Shown here: positions 1 to 10,783 of the stretch, piece by piece
Layout: each line of letters begins with the position of its first letter
How positions within the stretch are numbered: position 1 is the stretch's first letter
Source of the DNA: Multifurca ochricompacta
Lineage: Eukaryota > Basidiomycota > Agaricomycetes > Russulales > Russulaceae
DNA: 17,273 bases
Assembly (NCBI GenBank): GCA_022496185.1
Contig: WTXG01000501.1
Span: forward strand, 1 to 17,273
Direction: 5' to 3'
Made by a program: the position numbers and the translations under genes
The notes under the pieces: generated by a model
The model's input: only the letters and a program-made list of their open reading frames with translations
The model's database searches: none
What the model was told of the DNA's origin: nothing

Positions 1-316
1 GGCAGAGTTGTACGTATAGATGTAAGACCCGCCCGTCCGCCAAACATGCATAGCTCTAGCCCTATGCGAGAAGTATTATGTACATGGGGCATTGCCAAAT
101 GCAAGTTTCCCTGGCTTGGGAGACTTTGGATAGTGCACTTCTTGGGGTCAAAGAGACGCAGGGAATTTGCTCCCTGCACGCCAATTGACCCTCTGTGCCA
201 ACGCCTCCACAATCACAGTCATGGAGGCATTCGTCCACAAATCACTGTGTCTGCGTAACTCTATTCATTCCATGATCACTTATGGATACTGTATCTATAA
301 TATCGTACTCTACATG
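1..316. other. Left edge, no gene seen
   Basis: I see no convincing coding sequence here. Short open frames are present but they overlap one another and have no recognisable motif. Because a retrotransposon gag with a leader begins just downstream, part of this stretch may be the upstream (U3-like) part of an old long terminal repeat. I cannot define terminal TG...CA ends or find a second copy in the window, so this stays unproven. Confidence 0.3.
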
Positions 317-324
317 TATATAAA
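317..324 (+). promoter_or_regulatory. TATA box of retroelement leader
   Basis: The sequence TATATAAA lies about 110 nt upstream of the first gag-like ATG at 432. It is followed by an untranslated leader rich in A, C and T. Spacing and composition fit the R/U5 and leader part of a copia-type element. The neighbouring TGGTTGGGACC near 411-421 could be a primer-binding-site remnant, but I cannot match it to a tRNA with confidence. Confidence 0.35.
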
Positions 325-431
325 GGCTGCAGAGAAGGGTCATTTCACCTAAGTCTCACAAAACTTTATCCAGTCATTAGACCTTCAAGGTGTCCCACTC
401 GCACCTCCACTGGTTGGGACCACCTCTAATC

Positions 432-1444
432 ATGGCTTCTTCCAAGATCATTCACCATTATCCATCTCTCCCTCACATCTCAAAATTATTGCATCTGGGC
501 AGACGATATTAAATCTTGGCTTCAACTCAATGGCCTATGGCGTCTCGTTACTGGTTTGGACAAGAAACCAGTTGCAAAACTCAAAGTCAAGGACTCTGGA
601 GGAAACTTCATCTTTGCTGCCGTTCCTCTAGATGAAGATAAGCTGGAGAGATGGGAGATCAAAGCCGAAAGAGCTGCCGGAGCCATTAAATTGGCTATGT
701 CCCATGACGTCAGAATTCTCATCAGAGATTGTGAAGATGATCCCATCAAAATCTGGCAAACGCTGAAGGACTTCTTCATTGTACAGCATAGTACCGCGCC
801 TCGCCTCAACGCTTATCACACCCTCCTTTCGATCCAGAAGGATGATTTTGACTCTCTAGACGCGTTGATCAACAAGGTGGACAATCAGATCAGGGTCATC
901 AAGTCACTCTCCCCTGACTCCTTCACTTTGGACAATATCTACGATGAACTGGCCATCATGGCCATCATTAGGGCTCTCCCTCAGTTTTTTGATGATGTTA
1001 TGAGGACTATCTCTGTTCTGGACAAATTTGACAAGCATTCTGTTATCCAATGCCTCAGAAGCATTTATCAAAGTCGCTCTAACCTATCTGGGACCACACT
1101 GGCCTTCTCAGCTTCAGGCTCTTCGCACAATTCATCTCAGAAGCTCCCTTCGTCTCAAAACACTCAGAACAAGGCTCAAAATCGTCCCAAGTGCGATTTC
1201 TGCTCTCGCCTTGGCCATATAGAGGCCGAATGCTTCCTCAGAGAGAAACTAATGAAAGCAGATCCCTCCCTTATCGTCGCCATCAGTCACTCCTGCCTCT
1301 GTTTTCCCCCTCCAGTGTCCCTGCTGCCCACAATCTGCCTCTGTTGTCTCTGCAAGCATAATGCAAAGCAAAGAATCAAATAGTATTCCTGAGGTTCAGA
1401 GGCCTGTAGACACAAGATTTCGAAACTATAGAACAATGACTTGA
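432..1444 (+). pseudogene. Ty1/copia-type retrotransposon gag, broken
   Basis: This is a decayed nucleocapsid/capsid gene of a Ty1/copia-like LTR retrotransposon. The central frame is open to 1383 and contains the family's N-terminal pattern of a Trp-rich segment (WADDIKSWLQLNGLWRL at about 490-540) followed by a helical UBN2-type capsid region. A CCHC zinc knuckle at 1192-1233 reads CDFCSRLGHIEAEC, spaced C-X2-C-X4-H-X4-C. Two breaks are visible. The likely start ATG at 432 (MASSKII...) is in a different frame from the capsid body, so a one-base-type indel lies between about 435 and 490. After the knuckle, the Ser/Pro/Ala-rich tail typical of these gags (SSPSVTPASV, then QSASVVSASI) is in another frame, which runs to a stop at 1442-1444. 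No protease, integrase or reverse transcriptase follows, so the copy is truncated and not autonomous. Confidence 0.85.
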
Positions 1445-3362
1445 ACACTATGGTAATAAGCGAGAAGAGACCAATGACATATGTGTCAAGTAATGTGTGT
1501 GCGTTGAAGACGCTGCTATGGTGAATCGAGACAAGTGGAGACAGTGGAGTGAGAGGAAAAGAAGGAAAGAAAAAGTGTACATATGCCATCAACAGGAAAT
1601 GTAACTGTTACGTTCTTGACTCAATCGTTCTGAAGTTTAGTAGTTCGGGTGATGAGACAGTTGCGAACACAATCGTGAAACAAAGAAGGAACAGATAATA
1701 TTTCCGCCGGGTCCTAAGCCAAGTAAAATACAAAAGCTCAAGACTGGCATCTTTGAGCTGAATTCCTGCTGTACTGATATGTTTAAAGGTACACGATGTC
1801 ATGAGAAAGTAATAGAGACAAAAAAAAAAAAGAAAGGGAAATTACGTTGAGGATGCTGCCCTTCTGCAGTCTAGAACATGAGAGAGGGGGACTCGAATGG
1901 AGGAAAAGCATAGTGTCAAAGTTCCTCTGGCTCTGGCCCGTTGACTTTCAGATTCTTGGGAATAAAGGCTTAACATCTGATGCAGATATGCACACACGCA
2001 TGACACTTTAACAGTAGTCGCTGTCATCACTTATCTGAACCAACATCCCCCATTCAATGATGGATGAACAACATACACTAAGGAGACAGTGTTAACGATG
2101 AACATTGCCAGGGATGGGGGGGGGGGGGGGTTCTTTTGATAATTAAAACCGTGTGAGTTCGGGGTGGTGTGGTGTTCTCAAGAGAAAGAGGAGAGAGAGT
2201 GAAGTAGGAGAAACTCCCGAGAGATGAGCCTTGGGTTCTGAATACCAGCTGGGAGTGATGCCTGAAAAAGTATGGCCAGGGTGTGTGGCGGTTGTAGAAA
2301 AGTTGTTGAGAATGGTTAATTCGTCAAGAGTGCTTTCTTCTTGTCTTTGTCTTTGTCTAACTAGCTTGTCGTTTGCTAACTTGCCAGCACACTGGTTTGC
2401 TATCAGTGTTTGCTTGTACTAAAATCTTTCTAGGCACTTTAAATTCTGTTTGGAGAGGTAAAGGGGAGTAAAAGCACCCAGAATTTAGTGCGTAGAAGTT
2501 AAGGTCAAGAGCAAGTTTTTCCTCCTTAGCATTAGTACCGGAGATGGCGGCCCGAATCCGATCATCACCGGATCAATGCAATATTCAAGAGCACGCGGGT
2601 CGTGCCAATTTTCATGCTTAGTTATTATACGAAACTGAGGTCAATATTAGCTACATGCTTCTTTTACTGATCCACTGTAAAGCTACGCCTTTTCTAGCTC
2701 GCTACATTTAGAGTGTGGACAAGATACACGAGGTGTTGCTTCGTTGTATGACGTTCTTTAATTCATCCAAGCCAAGCCCAGAGCAGTTTTACTTTCCACG
2801 GTCTAAGCGGAAGGTTACACCACATACGGACAACCGATTCACGCATTGGCTGCGAAAAGGCGGTCTAGTTGCTGCATTTGAAAAAGCCCAGTGAATCGCT
2901 TTTCCAGGTCCGATGAACACGGCACTATAGCTATAGCGAGGTGGCGTAGGTGTAGGCGTGAATGACTTCAACTTTCCCATGCAAATATGAACTAGGACCC
3001 AGAGGCGCATGCCAATATAACGGCCTGGGATCGCGGGTAGTACCATACGCGATTGTGGGAGCTGGTTGGTTGTAGAGAATGCATTATCTCCATTCCGCAC
3101 TTTCAAATACACTTTTTTATGCACGCCACAAACTTCCTGAATTTCCGGTTCATGACACGTTATATAGGGATTCTAGGCCAATTATGTTATTAGGGAGGGT
3201 GGACAGAGTGCTAGTATCTCAAAGAAATCATAGCCAGGGTCAGGATCTTGATGTCTTTTGTCTGTTTACAAAGCGACATGATCTTATCTCGACCCGAATG
3301 TGGGGTTAGGTGTTAATAATTTTTAGCACTTCAAGCACGCACCGCTCATTGTCTATCATCCC
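1445..3362. other. Long intergenic stretch, no gene recognised
   Basis: About 1.9 kb lies between the gag remnant and DIM1. I read both strands and found only scattered short open frames (the longest about 110 codons on the minus strand near 2789-3124) without motifs, a credible splice pattern or family resemblance. It contains an A12 run near 1821-1832 and a G15 run at 2116-2130. The right end should carry the DIM1 promoter; a TATATA-like element sits at 3161-3166, about 200 nt before the ATG. Part of it may be degraded transposon sequence, but no pol motif was seen. Confidence 0.5.
2116..2130. repeat. G15 homopolymer
   Basis: An uninterrupted run of 15 G residues in intergenic sequence. 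Its length is likely to be unstable and may be miscounted in the assembly. Confidence 0.9.
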
Positions 3363-4708
<1,346 letters not shown>

Positions 4709-4980
4709 CTGTATTACATACTCTCGCAACCATTCATGTGAGGTATGGATGTTACCAAGTAAACCTTCAGTTGCACTGTATCATTCCTGCCAAAGTGTGC
4801 GTTAAAAGAAAAGTAAAATAAGTGAACCGTGAACCTGTGCAACACCCCTGATTCGTTGTTACCTATTTTAGCCAGTCATTCTCAGCCTCATCCAATCCCT
4901 CATTCAACTTTGTACTGCACAGGACTGTCAAGGCACGACAAACAGCCCTCACAAAATCTTACTGAGCGCAAATTGAAATT

Positions 4981-4993
4981 GAGATCTGATCTC
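4981..4993. promoter_or_regulatory. Palindrome GAGATC-T-GATCTC
   Basis: This is a perfect 6-bp inverted repeat with a 1-nt spacer, about 210 bp upstream of the TATA box of the oxidase gene. It contains GATCTGAT, which recurs in the second palindrome at 5127-5143. It could be a dimeric transcription-factor site; the factor is unknown. Confidence 0.35.
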
Positions 4994-5126
4994 CTTGTTT
5001 TATCCCTTTTACTTCCCCTTGATGGACGAAGCTACTAGCCGTTCTTCTCCGTTCCCGTCAAAGCCTTAGGCTTGGGCGCTGTCCGGTCAGTTGTGACTTC
5101 CCAAAGAATACACTACACCACGCAGG

Positions 5127-5143
5127 TCAGATCCCTGATCTGA
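5127..5143. promoter_or_regulatory. Palindrome TCAGATC-CCT-GATCTGA
   Basis: This is a perfect 7-bp inverted repeat with a 3-nt spacer, about 57 bp upstream of the TATA box and 168 bp upstream of the oxidase ATG. Its position and symmetry suit a dimeric activator or repressor site. It shares the 8-mer GATCTGAT with the palindrome at 4981-4993. Confidence 0.4.
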
Positions 5144-5200
5144 TAGACGCTTGTACTTGTATGCAGTCGCCTCGCCCATCCTTACACCGCTTCGCGACCA

Positions 5201-5206
5201 TATAAA
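5201..5206 (+). promoter_or_regulatory. TATA box of GMC oxidoreductase gene
   Basis: TATAAA (context CCATATAAATGC) lies 106 nt upstream of the ATG at 5312, with a CT-rich stretch containing a T9 run between them. This is a normal layout for a regulated, strongly expressed fungal gene. Confidence 0.6.
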
Positions 5207-5311
5207 TGCACCCCCATCCGGTATTTTTATCCGTCTCTGCCATCCCTTTTTTTTTCGAGCCTGTCTCCCATCAGAGCTAGCTCATCTTGAGTGCTGGTCA
5301 ATTGGGTCGTA

Positions 5312-7747
5312 ATGTTTCTCCCCACTTGGACTGCCGTTCTCGCTTTCTCTCTTTTACAACCTGCTCTTGGGGCCATCTACACCGACCCTTCACAGTTACC
5401 CTCATCAAACAAGTATGACTACATAGTCATCGGAGGTCAGTCGTTCCTTCAACGTCACAGAGGGGCCCTCCAGGTGTGACCGGCCATTCTGCAGCCGGGG
5501 TCGGTGGTGGTGTCATTGCTAGTCGATTGTCAGAGAACTCGTGCGCGAAAGTGTTGGTCATCGAAGCTGGACCGAGGTATGTTGCAATGTACGTCATTTA
5601 CGTAGTGCTGACTCCGTCCGCTAGTGATATTGGTATCGAGTCTCTCCAAATACCCTTCCTCTGCGTTGGCCTTGCCCCCAATACCCCCTTGGACTGGAAC
5701 TATACGAGCATCCCCCAGCCTGGCCTCAACGGGCGCTCCATACCGTACCCACGTGGACGCGTCGTGGGGGGTTCCAGTTCTATCAGTTCGTTGTGATCAA
5801 TTCCTGGTTCTTACGATGCAAGCTCACATGAGAGCCTTTAGACTACATGATTTGGAATACGGGGACAGTTGACGATTTCAACCGTTTATCTCAAGTGACT
5901 AAAGACCCGGGTTGGTCTTGGGAACGCGTGCAGCCATTGATCAAGAAGGTGCGGGCTGTGATATAAAATGTTAAAGGGGTGATACTGTTGACTGATACAC
6001 ATCATTAGATTGAGAAGCTCACACCACCAGCTGACCATCATGACACCACCGGACAGATTGATCCTTCTATTCATGGCACTTCGGGCCCCGTCGGCATCAG
6101 TTTACAAGGATTCCCTAGTCTGTTGGATGAACGCGTCTTCGAGACAACAAGCTCGCTTCCGTCCGAGTTTCCCTTTAACAAGGACATGAATTCCGGGAGT
6201 CCACTCGGCATTGGTAACCGCTCGGCATCTTCTCCGGATCAAATTTATTTTTGATTGACTGACTTTTATAGGCTGGTCACAATTTTCCGTCGAAAACGGG
6301 ACGCGCGTCAGCTCCGGAACTGCCTATTTGGATCCGGCTCTAGCGTCCCGATCGAACATTGACCTTCTCGTTAACACACAAGTAACGAAACTCATTCAAA
6401 CGGGCACTCAAGGACAGCATCCTGTCTTCCTCGGCGTGCAGTTCGCATCGTCTTCCTCTGGTATGTCATTGATACCACTTGTTTGGATTGGAGGTTCCTA
6501 ACGATTGTTTTCAACTCAGGGCCGCTGTACGCCTTGAACGCAACCCAAGAAGTTATAGTGGCCGCCGGAGCGATTGCCACTCCCCAGCTTCTGCAACTTT
6601 CTGGCATCGGTGACCCCGCCGTACTCAAACAGGTCGGTATCAATCCCATTGTGGACCTTCCCGACGTCGGCAAGAACTTGCAAGATCACACCGTCCTTCC
6701 GAATGTGTGGTCTATCAACGCGAATTTTACCCCAGACGATTTTGCGCGTAACCTTACCGTTTTTGGGGAAACTCTTAAACAATGGGAGAACACGCGCACC
6801 GGCCAGTTCGCCACCCCACCTGCAACGCAGATCGGCTGGTTCCGTCTTCCGAAAGACTCGCCGATTTTCAAGACAGAACACGATCCGACTGGTGGACCAA
6901 CTTCACCCCATTATGAGTTCATCTTTGCTGTGAGTGGAAGTGGCGTTAAGCCCAAAAGAAGAATTCGTTTTAATATTCATGACAGGAAGTATTTGACTCT
7001 TTCGTTGAGCCAACTCCGTAAGCAAAGCTCATCACGAGTTTAAACTGGCTTAACTTAACGGGTTGCTGATTATCCCTTTCGTAGAACTACCGGACATTTC
7101 ATGATCATATCGACAAATCTGTTTTCGCCATCGTCTCGTATGTGTTTCTGACTGCGTGTAGCCTTCGTGACTTTGTTGTAACGGTTCAACCCAGGTGGTT
7201 CCGTGACTCTGAAATCTGCCAATCCTTTCGATTTCCCCATAATCGACCCGGCATTGCTCAACTCCAAGTTTGATATTTTCGCAATTACAGAAGCGGTCAA
7301 GGCCTCGCAGCGCTTCCTTGCAGCGTCGCCGTGGAATGGCTTTGTCCTAGAGCAGTTTGGCAATTTTGCGGGTGTCAAGACTGACGACCAGATTTCGGAG
7401 TACGCGCGTAACAATGCTGCGACTGTCTTCCACCCTGCTGGCACGGCATTCATGTCATCCCATGGCGCGAAGAACGGCGTTTTGAATCCGGACTTGACCG
7501 TCAAGAACACTATTGGTCTGCGCGTTGTCGATGCGAGCGTCTTCGTGAGCGAACACATCTTTATTCGAGAGGGATTGACACTGACTAGGCCCTATTTCCC
7601 CATTTGTCGTCACATTGACAGCCCTTTATTCCATCGATGCATCCTCAAGGCTACGTGTACATCATCGCCGAACGTGCGGCTTCGGTCATCCAGGGTACTG
7701 GTCAATACAAATCCATACTAAATGGGGTCTGTAAATTAAGTAACTGA
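5312..7747 (+). CDS. Secreted GMC oxidoreductase (AA3, aryl-alcohol-oxidase-like)
   Basis: This is an FAD-dependent glucose-methanol-choline oxidoreductase. Family members oxidise aromatic or other alcohols, or sugars, and make hydrogen peroxide outside the cell. The 11 exons are 5312-5435, 5495-5576, 5625-5785, 5842-5948, 6009-6213, 6272-6460, 6520-6929, 6986-7017, 7085-7137, 7195-7544 and 7622-7747, giving 612 aa, typical for the family. Residues 1-20 are a signal peptide ending PALG|A. The FAD-binding GAGVGGG starts at residue 41 and the partner EAGP is at 65-68. Signature 1, GRVVGGSSSINYMIW, is at 113-127. Signature 2, GAIATPQLLQLSGIG, is at 306-320. The catalytic pair is His534 (FHPAGT) and His578 (SMHPQG), 44 residues apart as in aryl-alcohol oxidase. 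The last intron (7545-7621) must end at the second of two candidate acceptors to restore the SMHPQGYVY segment. A further 45-nt intron after 7692 is possible and would change only the last residues. The substrate cannot be told from sequence alone. Confidence 0.94.
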
Positions 7748-7895
7748 AGAAGTGACGTCGCCTGGAAGGTGAACAGCCATTCGTTTTTTTTTTCTGTTTT
7801 CCATTTAAGATACATCATATCACATTTGGACTTATACCAGTAGTAACATAGTACTTAATCCAATAATCGAATGCAAAAGTCATGACGCTCTTTTA

Positions 7896-7910
7896 TTTTT
7901 TTAAAAAAAA
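7896..7910. repeat. T7A8 palindromic tract
   Basis: A T7 run runs directly into an A8 run in the 236-bp spacer between the oxidase stop and the TMA64 start. It belongs with the longer T/A palindromes at 8255-8293 and 10653-10682. Confidence 0.7.
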
Positions 7911-7983
7911 GGAAAAAGAAAATCATACTTAACTTTCATCCGTTCCACGACTTAAACCAACCAACCGCGTCCAATTTGGTGTG

Positions 7984-10632
7984 ATGTTCAAAAAACCACC
8001 TGGCGATATTAAGACATCAGGTAAACTCTTTCCTCCCTCCCCTATTCCTTCTCTAGTGCCTTGATCGTGTGGCCAATCCCATTTATTCCGTATCAATCAC
8101 CAGCCCCGCTCAAATCATCGGAGAGGCGCAAACTCAGAGCCCGCATTGCGGAGCGGTTCCAGCTCACTGCTGAAATCGCTGATGCGCTCGTGCCTGATGG
8201 CCTACTCTCACAGAAATTCAGCACGTATAATGGAGAACCTGGCGTAAGTCGAGACTTTTCCTTTTTTTTTTTTTAAAAAAAAAAAAGGAAAAGATGGAAG
8301 CCAAAGAGGGAAAGACATCGTTGTTATCGTTGTTGTTTGATTGCTTACGACCGACCCGCACATGCGCGCGCGCGCGTGCGTCCTTATCCTTGTAGATCCT
8401 CTATCTTTCAGGCGATGGCGATCCACTCTGGTTCAGTATTGGGAAGGGCTCTGATGAACTGATTCCGACAGGTATGCCCCCGCGTCTAAGCTTGCATCTA
8501 TTTTTTTTTTTTTTTACCTCCATCGCTTTCCTTTTTTCTCAATTCACCCTTTTTTCTTTATTAATTTTTCTTGATTTCGTTTTCGTTCGGCCTTGCACAT
8601 TCACTTTGGGGCGTTTTTTTTTTTGGGGGGGTCGGGATTGTGATGAGTAAACCAAAAATAAACAGTATACGCGCTCTGGAAACATCCAACACTACTACCA
8701 ATCCTCACTACCCCCGCTGCCGTCATACCCGTCCTCGTAGGCGGTGCAGATCTCATGGTTCCTGGCGGTACGCAGTGATTTGCATTTGCCTTTTTTTTTT
8801 TTTTTTTGCGCCCCCCTTACCCCTACCCCCACTTTTTTGTTTTTTGTTTTGGGACAGTCGTACAAACACCGGTGGAAAAAGCCTCCGTGGGTACCCTTGT
8901 CGGCATCGGCGTCGCTGTCGCTGCCGTTGTGCGAGGGCCACCTCTGGCGGTGGGACGCATGGCCGTCGATGCGAATTCGATAGATCATGGCGTGACGAAG
9001 GGGAAAGCGGTCTTGGTGCTTCATACTTGGAAGGATCATCTATGGGCTCTCGGATCCAAGAAAGACCCGCCGGAAGCAGTGCCAGTGGCAGCAGAAGCAG
9101 AAAAAGGTGGTAGTGGTGGTGGTGGCGGCGAGGGCGAGGGCGACAACAAAGAGACCGGCAATGGCGGTAGCGGTGGCGATGAGAAACGTGGAACTACGAA
9201 TGGTGGTGATACCACCGAGGATGTTGCTGACGCACCACAGGAACTCGCTGAAAATATTGCTTTCACTGAGGCGCAAGAGGGACATGCTACAGAAACTGAG
9301 GAAAAACTCTCGCCAGAAGGTAAACGTGCTGTGCTCAAATAGCTTTGTCAAATTCCCCCGAGCCGTCTCCTTACTGTACTTCATTAGAGGTCTCTGCCCG
9401 TTTGCGAGCTGCGCTTTTACATGCTCTCCAAACGACTCTCACTACGCTTCCATCTTCCGCCTTCCCGATGCCTACTACAACTCTGTACACGGCACACATC
9501 CTCCCTGCGCGTCCGTTCTCGCAAAAAGCTACCACACCTGTCGATATCAAACATTCCACCTTCAAGTCGCTCACCGCCTTCCTGCGCACAGCAGAGAAGG
9601 GCGGTTTACTCAAGCTGAAAGACCCACGACAGGACGCGCCGGTGGTCGCAGTGTATCCGACTCACCCCGACGTCGATGCCCATCAACCTCACCGCACAGT
9701 TGGCGGGGAAGACAAGCGAAGACGGCTCGTAGAAGAGCGTGAGGCGCAGCAAGCAGCGGATGCCGCGAACGCCGAGAAGAGCCTGACGGTGACGGAACTT
9801 TGGAAGCCACACCTCGGCACCGTGCCAATTTTCAGGGATTTAGAGCTCGAGTAACCCTTTTTTTTAATTTTTTTAATTTTAATTTTAACCCCACTTCTCA
9901 TCTTCACCTCTTTCCCTCCGCGCTCCGCTGACGACGTGGGCCCTCCCCCCCCCCCCCCCCCCTTTTCCCGATCGATCGATCTATCACAGCACGAGTGCCT
10001 TGTATACTCACGCAGAGGTCAAATCCGCGTTGATTACATACGTCCAGAAACACGAGCTTGTCAATCGTGTCGAGCAACAGTACCTTAATGTCAGCGCCGA
10101 CGCGGCATTCTCGGCAGGGCTCTACGGTTCCCCTAACGCCAAGGGCGCAACCCCCGCCCCAGAATTTGCAAAGCGTGAAGAGGCGCTGAGCGCGCTGTTT
10201 AACCGAATGCAACCGTGGTACCGAATCGCGATCGGTGGAGACGAGCCCGTCACCAAGAAGGGCGCATTGCGCCCAATTGCGATAACCGCCAAGATCAGGC
10301 AGGGTCGCAAGGCATGCACGCTCATCACGGGGTTCGAGCCTTATCGGCTTTCTGCGGATGCCCTGGCTGACGCCTTGCGGGTCCGCTGTGCGTCTTCGAC
10401 TTCGGGTATGTCCTGCCTTACTTGGATATTAAGATTCATTTTTTCTTTTTCTGATTGTTGTGTGTTGTGTGTATAAAAAGTGTCGCCTGTGTCAGGAGGA
10501 GGAGGAGGAGGAGGTCATGAGGTCATGGTCCAGGGAAAGCAGATCCCAACGGTGATTGAATTGCTGGGGAGCATGGGAATTCCAAAGAAATGGATTGAGG
10601 CTACAGATATGACAGATAAAAAGAAAAAGTGA
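7984..10632 (+). CDS. TMA64: eIF2D/Tma64 (ligatin-type) translation factor
   Basis: eIF2D (Tma64 in yeast) binds the 40S subunit and acts in recycling after termination and in GTP-independent tRNA placement. The eight exons are 7984-8020, 8104-8243, 8396-8471, 8666-8767, 8858-9319, 9388-9850, 9990-10405 and 10481-10632, giving 615 aa (human eIF2D is 584). The N-terminus MFKKP followed by SSERRKLRARI and the segments VYALWKHPTLLP, LVGGADLMVPG and LHTWKDHLW mark the DUF1947-like and PUA domains, to about residue 180. A Gly-rich acidic linker covers about 197-235. A central winged-helix/SWIB-like part contains IKHSTFKSLTAFL and WKPHL. The region around YTHAEVKSALITYV begins near residue 432. The C-terminal SUI1 domain starts near residue 516 (KKGALRPIAI, then LITGFEPY) and ends VIELLGSMGIPKKWIE before a Lys-rich tail. 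Introns are unusually rich in homopolymers. Identity is secure. The start ATG gives the family's MF(K/A)K beginning. Confidence 0.95.
8255..8293. repeat. Perfect 19-bp inverted repeat (CTTTTCC-T12 / A12-GGAAAAG) in TMA64 intron 2
   Basis: Two 19-nt arms, CTTTTCC plus T12 and A12 plus GGAAAAG, flank a single T. The palindrome starts 11 nt after the 5' splice site of intron 2 (8244-8395). In the transcript it could form a long hairpin, and in DNA a cruciform. The non-T/A ends also match, which argues against simple coincidence of two homopolymers. Confidence 0.85.
8363..8380. repeat. Alternating CG tract in TMA64 intron 2
   Basis: The run of alternating purine and pyrimidine (ATGCGCGCGCGCGTGCG) lies about 15-30 nt before the 3' splice site at 8395. 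Such tracts can adopt Z-DNA in other systems. No function can be read here. Confidence 0.6.
9103..9183 (+). repeat. GGT/GGC repeats encoding a Gly-rich linker in TMA64
   Basis: Tandem GGT, GGC and GAGGGC codons encode a Gly/Glu-rich linker (GGSGGGGGEGEG and following). It lies between the PUA part and the central domain of the eIF2D protein. The linker is poorly conserved in the family, so expansion here is probably tolerated. Confidence 0.7.
9945..9962 (+). repeat. C18 homopolymer in TMA64 intron 6
   Basis: Eighteen C residues lie near the 3' end of intron 6 (9851-9989), 27 nt before the splice acceptor. They are likely to be part of an extended pyrimidine tract. The count may be inaccurate in the assembly. 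Confidence 0.85.
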
Positions 10633-10652
10633 TAGGGTCGCATGATGTATTA

Positions 10653-10682
<30 letters not shown>
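10653..10682. terminator. T15A15 palindrome in shared 3' region
   Basis: A perfect T15-A15 palindrome lies 20 nt after the TMA64 stop, in a 151-bp spacer. The BBC1-like gene on the other strand also ends at that spacer (stop at 10784-10786). The tract reads the same on both strands, so it could serve 3'-end formation or transcription pausing for both convergent genes. The role is inferred from position only; no AATAAA signal was seen. Confidence 0.4.
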
Positions 10683-10683
<1 letters not shown>

Positions 10684-10783
10684 AGAAATGGTATGTACCT
10701 TTCTAGATGGAAGACGGAAGACAGAGAACCGTTCCGTTGTGTGCGTCGCTGCTAAGAACCACCCACCCGCCCATCTTGTCCAG

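Larger units (their letters stand above)
4709..5311 (+). promoter_or_regulatory. Intergenic region and promoter of the GMC oxidoreductase gene
   Basis: This stretch holds the DIM1 3' end and the upstream region of the oxidase. No coding sequence was recognised. The last 110 nt before the ATG are pyrimidine-rich, as is common in basidiomycete core promoters. A TATA box and two GATC-containing palindromes are listed separately. Confidence 0.6.

Noticed and set aside
2600..2614. CGTGCCAATTTTCA shared with 9818-9831 in TMA64
   Set aside because: A single 14-nt match is about what chance gives in a 17-kb window, and the flanks do not match.
2560..2620. Possible tRNA-like stems around GGATCATCACCGGATC
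   Set aside because: No credible A and B boxes and no cloverleaf could be drawn.
2789..3124. Minus-strand 111-codon open frame
   Set aside because: No family resemblance and it lies in a region dense with stops in nearby frames. Length is within chance for this composition.
8571..9113. Plus-strand 180-codon open frame overlapping TMA64 exons in another frame
   Set aside because: It is an out-of-frame shadow crossing T-runs and two introns; the eIF2D frame is clearly the coding one.
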